From positions 1-9,927 of the forward strand of contig CALAKR010000416.1 of NCBI GenBank assembly GCA_937923225.1: a stretch of DNA of 9,927 nt. The letters run 5' to 3'. The stretch comes from an uncultured Aquabacterium sp. (lineage in GTDB: Bacteria > Pseudomonadota > Gammaproteobacteria > Burkholderiales > Burkholderiaceae_C). Position numbers and translations under genes: made by a program. Shown here in pieces: positions 1-4,665 of this stretch. The notes beneath the pieces were generated by a model. The model did no database searches. It was not told the DNA's origin and saw only the letters and a program-made list of their open reading frames with translations. Position 1 is the stretch's first letter, and each line of letters starts with the position of its first letter.

Positions 1-213
1 ACCGTTGAGCACGCCGATGGACGTGATCCCGATCTGTACGGTGGACAGGAACTGCGTGGGGTTGTCGTGCAGGTCCATCGCCACCTTGGCCCCCTCGTCA
101 CCCGTCTCTGTCATGACCTGCAGACGTGCTTTTCGGCTGGAGGCCAATGCCATTTCGGACATGGCAAACAGGCCGTTGAGAAGGATCAGAAAAATCAGCA
201 GTGCTAGTTCCAT
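1..213 (-). CDS. DUF21/CorC-family (UPF0053) membrane protein, N-terminal part
   Basis: This is the first 71 codons of a gene that runs off the left edge. The protein begins MELALLIFLILLNGLFAMSE, a hydrophobic first transmembrane helix. It continues through a basic SSRKARLQ stretch and the segment NPTQFLSTVQIGITSIGVLNG. That pattern is typical of the N-terminal DUF21 (CNNM) membrane domain of the 'hemolysin family'/CorC proteins. Full-length members carry CBS domains and a CorC_HlyC domain after the part seen here, and are linked to magnesium or cobalt transport in the inner membrane. The substrate cannot be read from this fragment. The start ATG at 213 has no strong Shine-Dalgarno sequence. 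The gene lies 54 bp behind the pirin gene on the same strand, so the two could be co-transcribed. Confidence 0.85.
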   Translation of the reverse strand, partial: MELALLIFLILLNGLFAMSEMALASSRKARLQVMTETGDEGAKVAMDLHDNPTQFLSTVQIGITSIGVLNG

Positions 214-267
214 GACAGGCGCCGGGCGTGCCGGGCCATCTGTGTCGATGCCGCAAGGGTATCAGAA

Positions 268-1170
268 TCAGTTTTCAGGCCCGGTCAATGTCCCCTGGTT
301 GTAGTCGCGCAGGGCCTGTTCGATCTCCTCGCGGGTGTTCATCACGAAGGGACCGTACTGCACGACCGGCTCGCGCAGCGGCTTGCCCGCCAGCAGCAGC
401 ACGTCAGTGCCCTGGGGGCCTGCAGTGAGCGTGAGCTGGGTACCATCGCCCAGCACACCCGCCCAACCCTGGTGCAGGGCGCGGCCATCGATTTGCGCCT
501 CGCCATCGGCCACGTAGACCAGGGCGGTGTGGCCGGCAGGCACGGCGGTCTGCCAGGTGGCGCCGGCGGGCAGGTGGGCGTGCAGGTAGACGGGCTGGGT
601 GCTCAGGCCCTGAATCGGGCCGCGCACGCTCTGGCCTTGGGCATCGGTGGTTTCACCGGCGATCACCTTGACCCAGCCGCCATCGGCCAGCTCGGCGCGG
701 GGGATCTGGGCGGCAGGGATGTCGCGGTAGGCAGCCGGCTTCATCTTCTCGGCCGCGGGCAGATTGATCCACAGCTGGAAACCGCGCATGCGGCCTTCCT
801 TCTGCTGGGGCATTTCCGAGTGGATGATGCCGCGCCCGGCCGTCATCCACTGCACGTCGCCGTCGCGCAGGTGGCCCTGATGGCCCAGGTGGTCCTCATG
901 CAGCATGTGGCCCTGCAGCATGTAGGTCACGGTCTCGAAGCCGCGGTGCGGGTGCGAGGGGAAGCCGGCGATGTAGTCGTCGGCCTGATCCGAGGCGAAC
1001 TCGTCGAGCATCAGGAACGGATCCAGGTTCAGCGTGGAGCGGGCCTGGGTCTGGAAAACGCGCGTCAGGCGCACGCCGGCGCCGTCCTCAGCGGGCTGGC
1101 CGCGCAGGGCGGTGGTCACGTGGCGCTGGACAGGGCTTGCGGTGGGGCTGGTTGTGGTTTCGGTGCTCAT
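268..1170 (-). CDS. pirin family protein
   Basis: A 300-residue, cytosolic cupin-fold protein. The N-terminal pirin domain contains PSHPHRGFETVTYML (residues 71-85) and AGRGIIHSEMP (111-121). The four metal ligands of the family are all present: His73, His75, His117 and Glu119. A C-terminal pirin domain follows and ends in the motif GPFVMNTREEIEQAL. Characterised bacterial pirins bind iron; some act as quercetin 2,3-dioxygenases and others as redox-responsive regulators, so the substrate here is open. An open frame extends further upstream, but the start at 1170 is chosen because GGAGA lies 8 nt before it and homologues usually begin near here. The gene is divergent from apaH. The DUF21 gene follows 54 bp downstream. 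Confidence 0.93.
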   Translation of the reverse strand: MSTETTTSPTASPVQRHVTTALRGQPAEDGAGVRLTRVFQTQARSTLNLDPFLMLDEFASDQADDYIAGFPSHPHRGFETVTYMLQGHMLHEDHLGHQGHLRDGDVQWMTAGRGIIHSEMPQQKEGRMRGFQLWINLPAAEKMKPAAYRDIPAAQIPRAELADGGWVKVIAGETTDAQGQSVRGPIQGLSTQPVYLHAHLPAGATWQTAVPAGHTALVYVADGEAQIDGRALHQGWAGVLGDGTQLTLTAGPQGTDVLLLAGKPLREPVVQYGPFVMNTREEIEQALRDYNQGTLTGPEN

Positions 1171-1250
1171 GACGGGTCTCCGATGGGAGAGGGGATGGAC
1201 CAATGATGGGGGCGCTTGAGCCCATTGCCAGCCTGAGGGCTTGCACGCAT

Positions 1251-1269
1251 CGTTCAAAGGATTTGAGCG
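1251..1269. promoter_or_regulatory. imperfect palindrome in the pirin/apaH divergent region
   Basis: The arms CGtTCAAA and TTTGAgCG flank a 3-nt GGA centre; 7 of 8 positions pair. It lies in the 142-bp region between the divergently transcribed pirin and apaH genes, where an operator shared by both would be expected. No convincing -35/-10 pair was found for either gene. Part of its left arm and centre (CAAAGGATT, 1255-1263) is also the exact inverted complement of AATCCTTTG directly before the apaH start codon (1303-1311). The element may therefore be an operator, an RNA structure, or chance. Confidence 0.3.
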
Positions 1270-1312
1270 TGGGGTAGGCGCAGGGCATGTGTTTGCCCGC
1301 AGAATCCTTTGC

Positions 1313-2137
1313 ATGATCTACATCGTTGGAGACCTGCAGGGCTGCGGCGACCCGCTCGACCGGCTGCTGCAGACCGTGGACTTTTCGCCCTCGCGTGACC
1401 ACCTGTACGTGCTGGGCGACCTGGTCAACCGGGGGCCGGATTCACTGGGCGTGCTGCGCCGCCTGCGCGGCCTGGGGGCTGCCGCCACCTGCCTGCTGGG
1501 TAACCATGACCTGCACCTGCTGGCCGTGTCGCAGGGCGTGCGCAAGCTGCACAAGGGCGACACCGTCGGGCCGATCCTGGACGCACCCGACCGTGACGCC
1601 TGGCTGGACTGGCTGCGCCAGCGGCCTCTGGCCGTGCACGCCCATGGCTGGCTGATGGTGCACGCTGGCATCGTGCCCCAATGGGACGTGGCGCAGACCA
1701 TGGCCCTGGCCAGTGAGGTGGAGACGCTGCTGCGCGGCCCGGACCTGGCCGGCTTCCTGCCGCAGATGTATGGCAACGAGCCAGCCCGCTGGGACGATGC
1801 CCTGCAGGGCGCAGACCGCTGGCGCTGCGTGATCAACAGCCTGACGCGCCTGCGCTTCTGCGCGGCGGACGGCACGATGGAATTCGCCACCAAGGAGGGT
1901 GCCGGCGGCTCCCCGGAGGGCTACATGCCCTGGTTCGAGGTGCCGGGGCGCCGCACGGCGTCGGCCTCCGTGGCGTTCGGGCACTGGTCGACGCTGGGGT
2001 TGATCAACCGTGATGACCTGCTGGCGCTGGACACGGGCTGTGTCTGGGGCGGGCATTTGACGGCAGTGCGCTTGGTGGAAGGGGGCGGGCGTGAGCTGAT
2101 CCAGATCCCGTGTCCACAGGCGCAGAAGCCCGGTTAG
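1313..2137 (+). CDS. apaH: symmetrical bis(5'-nucleosyl)-tetraphosphatase (Ap4A hydrolase)
   Basis: ApaH hydrolyses Ap4A symmetrically to two ADP and so removes an alarmone-like by-product of aminoacyl-tRNA synthetases in the cytosol. The 274-residue protein has the usual family length. It shows the metallophosphatase motifs in order: GDLQGC (6-11), GDLVNRGPDS (35-44), LGNHDLHLLA (62-71), VHAGIVPQWD (116-125), FGHW (222-225) and LDTGCVWGG (239-247). Gln replaces the usual His in the first motif (GDxHG); I recall this variant from Pseudomonas and betaproteobacterial ApaH, so it does not suggest loss of function. The start MIYIVGD matches the family N-terminus. There is no Shine-Dalgarno sequence in front of it; instead AATCCTTTGC directly precedes ATG and can pair with an upstream repeat. 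The gene is divergent from pirin. Confidence 0.95.
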   Translation: MIYIVGDLQGCGDPLDRLLQTVDFSPSRDHLYVLGDLVNRGPDSLGVLRRLRGLGAAATCLLGNHDLHLLAVSQGVRKLHKGDTVGPILDAPDRDAWLDWLRQRPLAVHAHGWLMVHAGIVPQWDVAQTMALASEVETLLRGPDLAGFLPQMYGNEPARWDDALQGADRWRCVINSLTRLRFCAADGTMEFATKEGAGGSPEGYMPWFEVPGRRTASASVAFGHWSTLGLINRDDLLALDTGCVWGGHLTAVRLVEGGGRELIQIPCPQAQKPG

Positions 2138-2193
2138 CTGGGCTGGGGGTTCTCGGATTCAAATCCAGGGTGGCGACGCCGTTTCAGCGAAAG

Positions 2194-2202
2194 TGCTATA
2201 AA
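2194..2202 (+). promoter_or_regulatory. candidate extended -10 promoter for the DUF2789 gene
   Basis: TGCTATAAA fits an extended -10 element (TGn plus a TATAAT-like hexamer). It lies in the only AT-rich patch between apaH and the DUF2789 gene, about 70 bp before the chosen start codon. No good -35 hexamer is visible 16-18 bp upstream, which extended -10 promoters can tolerate. The call rests on this motif alone. Confidence 0.4.
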
Positions 2203-2258
2203 AATCAGAGGCTGGGCGCAGGTCCCAAGCGGTGCCCGCCAGCCTGATGCACCCCACA

Positions 2259-2264
2259 TGGAGG
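2259..2264 (+). promoter_or_regulatory. ribosome binding site that decides the DUF2789 start
   Basis: TGGAGG lies 8 nt before the ATG at 2273, ideal spacing. It overlaps an in-frame upstream ATG at 2258, which itself has no Shine-Dalgarno sequence. The start at 2273 is therefore preferred. Confidence 0.7.
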
Positions 2265-2272
2265 CCCCTGCG

Positions 2273-2503
2273 ATGGAAACAATCAACCACGAGTTTTTTG
2301 AGTTGTTCGAGCAACTCGGACTGCCGTCCTCCGAGCCGGAGATCCGCAGTTTCATCAACCGGCATCGCCCGCTGCCAGGCGGTGTCAAGATCACCGAGGC
2401 ACCGTTCTGGACACCGGAGCAGGCACGTCTGCTGGAGGAGTTGCTGGCGCAGGATGCCGATTGGGCAGAGGTGGTCGACAGCCTGAACGTCGCGCTTCAC
2501 TGA
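2273..2503 (+). CDS. DUF2789 family protein
   Basis: A 76-residue, acidic, soluble protein of unknown function. It begins METINHEFFELFEQLGLP and contains the family landmarks FINRHRPLPGGV (28-38), APFWTPEQARLLEELL (43-58) and DADWAEVVDSLN (61-72). This pattern and length match DUF2789 proteins of Beta- and Gammaproteobacteria. It looks mainly helical, with no signal peptide, membrane segment or cysteines. The start is chosen by the TGGAGG site; the in-frame ATG at 2258 would add five residues. It sits alone between apaH (120 bp upstream of the first ATG) and the tRNA-Ser gene, with its own candidate promoter and a downstream hairpin, so it is probably a single-gene transcript. No partner is suggested by the neighbours. 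Confidence 0.87.
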   Translation: METINHEFFELFEQLGLPSSEPEIRSFINRHRPLPGGVKITEAPFWTPEQARLLEELLAQDADWAEVVDSLNVALH

Positions 2504-2518
2504 GCTGGACTGCGCCAG

Positions 2519-2556
2519 CGTCAACACAGGCTGCGGCAGTGGCCTGGTTGACGTTT
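2519..2556 (+). terminator. hairpin between the DUF2789 gene and tRNA-Ser
   Basis: CGTCAAC (2519-2525) pairs with GTTGACG (2547-2553), and CAGGC (2527-2531) pairs with GCCTG (2542-2546). This gives a 12-bp stem with one bulged A and a 10-nt loop. A short TTT follows the stem, so it could end the DUF2789 transcript, though the T-run is weak for an intrinsic terminator. The -10 candidate of the tRNA begins right after it. Confidence 0.45.
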
Positions 2557-2561
2557 ATACT
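2556..2561 (+). promoter_or_regulatory. candidate -10 element for tRNA-Ser
   Basis: TATACT matches the -10 consensus at 5 of 6 positions and ends 15 bp before the mature tRNA 5' end, a sensible place for a tRNA promoter. No recognisable -35 lies at the correct distance; TTGACG at 2548-2553 is immediately adjacent and is the right arm of the hairpin. Confidence 0.4.
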
Positions 2562-2576
2562 GCGAGCCTCCTTCAA

Positions 2577-2666
2577 GGAAGCGTGGCCGAGCGGTTTAAG
2601 GCACCGGTCTTGAAAACCGGCGAGGGTTTGCGCCCTCCGTGAGTTCGAATCTCACCGCTTCCGCCA
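2577..2666 (+). tRNA. tRNA-Ser (anticodon TGA)
   Basis: A 90-nt class II tRNA with encoded CCA. The acceptor stem GGAAGCG (2577-2583) pairs with CGCTTCC (2656-2662), followed by discriminator G2663 and CCA at 2664-2666. The anticodon stem is CCGGT/ACCGG with loop CTTGAAA, placing anticodon TGA at 2611-2613; it reads UCA and, by wobble, other UCN codons. The long variable arm GAGGG/CCCTC (2622-2626, 2633-2637) is diagnostic of serine. The T arm is GTGAG-TTCGAAT-CTCAC. No duplicated 3' end that would mark an integrated element was seen within the window. Confidence 0.97.
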
Positions 2667-2679
2667 AGGCATTCATGAA

Positions 2680-2701
2680 AAACGGGCCCGAGGGCCCGTT
2701 T
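2680..2701. terminator. bidirectional intrinsic terminator
   Basis: AAACGGGCC (2680-2688) pairs with GGCCCGTTT (2693-2701) around the loop CGAG. The A-run on the left (from 2678) and T-run on the right give U-tracts in both directions. It therefore serves both tRNA-Ser (+) and the convergent PEP-CTERM gene (-), whose stop codon is only 3 nt away. Confidence 0.85.
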
Positions 2702-2703
2702 GT

Positions 2704-3306
2704 TCATTGCGGGGTTGCTCGCTTGCGCGCAATGGCCGCCAGAACCGGCAGCGCGCCGATGAACAGCCACGAGGTCGAAGGCTCGGGCACCGCCGTCAGT
2801 GAGGTGGGGGTGGCGAAAACGCTGTGCAAGTTGCCAAAATCAAAACGCAATTCGGCGGTTCCTGCGCTGACGTTGCTTGAGATGTCCAGCAATGCGTCGT
2901 ACAGCGAGCCGGTGGACTGAGGGTCAAAACTGTTCAGCGAGATGAAGTCAATGCCATCGTTGCTGCGGGGATTCCAATAGCCGGCATTGATGGCATTGAG
3001 TGTTTCCCAGGCCAGTACATACCCATGACCGCTTGCCCGCGTCGACGTTTCTCCGTTGAAGGTGACACTCACCAAGGCATCTTGATAGACATCCTGTGCT
3101 GGATCGATGGCGGTGCTGACATCGATCACGTAGTCGATCGTGACCTTGGTGCCAGGCGCCAGGAAGGTGGGTGGGACAAACGTGCTGCCATATTTGTTGA
3201 TAGCGATCGCCTCCAGCCGCCATGTCTGCAGTGCCGCTTGTGCCACCTGGGTGGTGGCCAGGCCTGTCAGGGCCGCTGCGATGCACAACGCTTTGAAATT
3301 CATCAT
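2704..3306 (-). CDS. PEP-CTERM sorting domain-containing protein
   Basis: A 200-residue exported protein. A Sec signal peptide covers about residues 1-24, with likely cleavage after VAQA. The mature part is about 145 residues, cysteine-free, rich in Ser, Thr, Asn and Asp, and probably mostly beta-strand; I recognise no catalytic domain. The C-terminus has the full tripartite PEP-CTERM signal: VPEP (173-176), a hydrophobic helix (about 179-192) and basic ARKR (193-196). In known systems an exosortase (XrtA/EpsH type) processes such proteins after export, and they are linked to exopolysaccharide, biofilm or flocs; no exosortase is encoded here. Two tandem ATGs occur (3306 and 3303). GAGGA lies 5 or 8 nt before them, so the second may be the real start. 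GC is clearly lower than in neighbouring genes. Confidence 0.92.
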   Translation of the reverse strand: MMNFKALCIAAALTGLATTQVAQAALQTWRLEAIAINKYGSTFVPPTFLAPGTKVTIDYVIDVSTAIDPAQDVYQDALVSVTFNGETSTRASGHGYVLAWETLNAINAGYWNPRSNDGIDFISLNSFDPQSTGSLYDALLDISSNVSAGTAELRFDFGNLHSVFATPTSLTAVPEPSTSWLFIGALPVLAAIARKRATPQ

Positions 3307-3369
3307 CCAGGTCCTCGAGTTTGTGGTTTGGATGTGGTTCCGGTTTTTTGTCCGAAATCCACGGGCGTG

Positions 3370-3385
3370 AGCATACCGTGTCCCA
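3370..3385 (-). promoter_or_regulatory. candidate sigma-54 (RpoN) promoter for the PEP-CTERM gene
   Basis: On the minus strand the site reads TGGGACACGGTATGCT, against the consensus TGGCACR-N4-TTGCW. It matches 10 of the 12 specified positions and keeps the invariant GG and GC at the right spacing. It lies about 65 bp before the PEP-CTERM start codon, leaving a leader of roughly 50 nt. PEP-CTERM genes of floc-forming betaproteobacteria have been reported to depend on RpoN and the PrsK/PrsR system, which makes the site biologically sensible. The enhancer site is unknown. Confidence 0.45.
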
Positions 3386-3447
3386 CATCTGACCGAAAAC
3401 GCATGGCCGAACCTTTGGATCCATCAGGATCATCTCGTCCCGTGCGT

Positions 3448-3476
3448 TTGAGATCTTGTTTCAGCAGCGCCACAAT
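3448..3476 (+). promoter_or_regulatory. candidate sigma-70 promoter for the MFE-2-like SDR
   Basis: TTGAGA (3448-3453, 5 of 6 matches) and CACAAT (3471-3476, 4 of 6 matches) are separated by exactly 17 bp. Transcription would begin near 3483, some 80 bp before the SDR start and within the left arm of the inverted repeat at 3480-3517. Confidence 0.5.
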
Positions 3477-3479
3477 GCA

Positions 3480-3517
3480 CGGGCAGGCTGCCTATCCAAG
3501 ATCAGCATGCCTGCCCG
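3480..3517. repeat. perfect 9-bp inverted repeat in a divergent intergenic region
   Basis: CGGGCAGGC (3480-3488) and GCCTGCCCG (3509-3517) are exact inverted complements separated by 20 nt. The element begins at the predicted transcription start of the SDR, so it could be an operator or a hairpin in the mRNA leader. It also lies about 110-125 bp upstream of the candidate sigma-54 promoter, a normal distance for an enhancer-binding protein. Confidence 0.5.
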
Positions 3518-3565
3518 CCGCATGACGATGTTGCCGTGCGGCGCCGTCAACTTCTGGAAGCGAAG

Positions 3566-4465
3566 ATGGAACTGAATTTCACCGGCCGTGTGGCCATCGT
3601 CACGGGTGCAGGCGGCGGCCTGGGCCGCGAACATGCCCTGGCCCTGGCCAAGCGCGGCGCCAAGGTGCTGGTCAACGACATGGACCGGGGCGATGGCCAG
3701 CCTTCGCCCGCCCAGAAGGTTGTCGACGAGATCGTGGCAGCCGGTGGCGAGGCCATCGCCTTTTCCTGCTCGGTGACGGATTTCCCGCAGGTGCAGGCCA
3801 TGGTGCAGAAGGCGCAGGACACCTGGGGCCGCGTGGACGTGCTCATCAATAACGCCGGCATCCTGCGCGACCAGTCTTTCGCCAAGATGGAGCTGGATGA
3901 CTTCCGCCTGGTGCTGGATGTGCACCTGATGGGCGCTGTCAACTGCACCAAGGCCGTGTGGCCATTGATGAGCGCACAGAAGTACGGCCGCGTCGTGATG
4001 ACGACCTCGTCCTCAGGCCTGTTCGGCAACTTCGGCCAAGCCAACTACGGCGCGGCCAAGATGGCGCTGGTGGGCCTGATGCAGACGCTGTCCATCGAAG
4101 GCGCCAAGAGCGATATCCGCGTGAACTGCCTGGCACCCACCGCAGCCACGCAGATGACGGAAGGCCTGCTGCCGCCAGCCATGCTCGAACTGCTCAAGCC
4201 CGAGGCCGTCACGCCCGCCATGCTGGTGCTGGCGCATGAATCGGCGCCCAACCGCACCATCCTGAATGCGGGGGCCGGCACCTTTGCGGCTTCGCACATC
4301 ACCATGACCCAGGGCCTGCACCTGGGCCTGGGCGATGATGTGCCCGAGCGTCTGGCCGAACAGCTGGCGGCCATCACGGACCGCGCTGGCGACAAGGTGC
4401 CTGGCAGCGGCTCGGAGCAGGGCACCAACGAGATCACCCAGGCCACGGCGGCGCTCCAGCGCTGA
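3566..4465 (+). CDS. SDR family oxidoreductase, MFE-2-type (3R)-hydroxyacyl-CoA dehydrogenase-like
   Basis: A 299-residue cytosolic Rossmann-fold oxidoreductase. It shows the nucleotide-binding motif TGAGGGLG (13-20), NNAGILRD (95-102), the catalytic Ser cluster TTSSSG (146-151) and YGAAK, giving Tyr161 and Lys165. Asp38 in LVNDMD suggests NAD(H) rather than NADP(H). The stretches TGAGGGLGREHALALAKRG, NAGILRD(Q)SF and GNFGQANYGAAK closely resemble the dehydrogenase part of peroxisomal multifunctional enzyme type 2, which oxidises (3R)-hydroxyacyl-CoA. As in that domain there are about 50 residues beyond the usual SDR core. The likely role is fatty-acid or steroid side-chain beta-oxidation; the substrate is inferred. 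The start at 3566 has GGAAG 5 nt upstream. A carboxylesterase gene follows 200 bp downstream on the same strand. Confidence 0.88.
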   Translation: MELNFTGRVAIVTGAGGGLGREHALALAKRGAKVLVNDMDRGDGQPSPAQKVVDEIVAAGGEAIAFSCSVTDFPQVQAMVQKAQDTWGRVDVLINNAGILRDQSFAKMELDDFRLVLDVHLMGAVNCTKAVWPLMSAQKYGRVVMTTSSSGLFGNFGQANYGAAKMALVGLMQTLSIEGAKSDIRVNCLAPTAATQMTEGLLPPAMLELLKPEAVTPAMLVLAHESAPNRTILNAGAGTFAASHITMTQGLHLGLGDDVPERLAEQLAAITDRAGDKVPGSGSEQGTNEITQATAALQR

Positions 4466-4613
4466 CCGGCACGACCGGCGGGCGCCGTCAATGCCCGCGC
4501 AGGCCAAATGAATGATCGGGCTGGCCGCGCTGCAGACGCGGCGCCACAGCCCCATCACACCGCATAGGGGTATCGGCTTCGAGGACTGGACATGCGCCAA
4601 GAATCGCGGCCGA

Positions 4614-4635
4614 GGCATGCACCGCATTGCATGCC
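4614..4635. repeat. 7-8-7 inverted repeat upstream of the carboxylesterase
   Basis: GGCATGC (4614-4620) and GCATGCC (4629-4635) flank the 8-nt spacer ACCGCATT. The element ends 30 bp before the esterase ATG and 20 bp before its Shine-Dalgarno region. It could be an operator for a dimeric regulator or a small leader hairpin. Because GCATGC is self-complementary, the arms are also direct repeats. Confidence 0.35.
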
Positions 4636-4665
4636 CGACACAAGCAACTCATTGTGGAGACCCCC

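Noticed and set aside
472..1206. A 244-codon open frame on the plus strand opposite the pirin gene.
   Set aside because: The minus-strand frame encodes a clear pirin with all metal ligands. The plus-strand product is a Gly/Ala/His-rich composition without a recognisable domain, as expected for the antisense of a high-GC gene.
1313..1345. Loss of the metal-binding His in the first ApaH motif (GDLQG instead of GDxHG), considered as an inactivating change.
   Set aside because: I recall this variant as usual in Pseudomonas and betaproteobacterial ApaH, and every other motif is intact.
2155..2166. GGATTCAAATCC, resembling a tRNA T-arm, considered as a tRNA remnant or attachment-site fragment.
   Set aside because: It is a short palindrome. 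The surrounding bases do not form a T stem or acceptor stem, and it does not match the 3' end of the nearby tRNA-Ser.
2644..2666. The 3' end of tRNA-Ser as an attachment site for an integrated island.
   Set aside because: No duplicate of this segment and no integrase or phage gene was found in the window.
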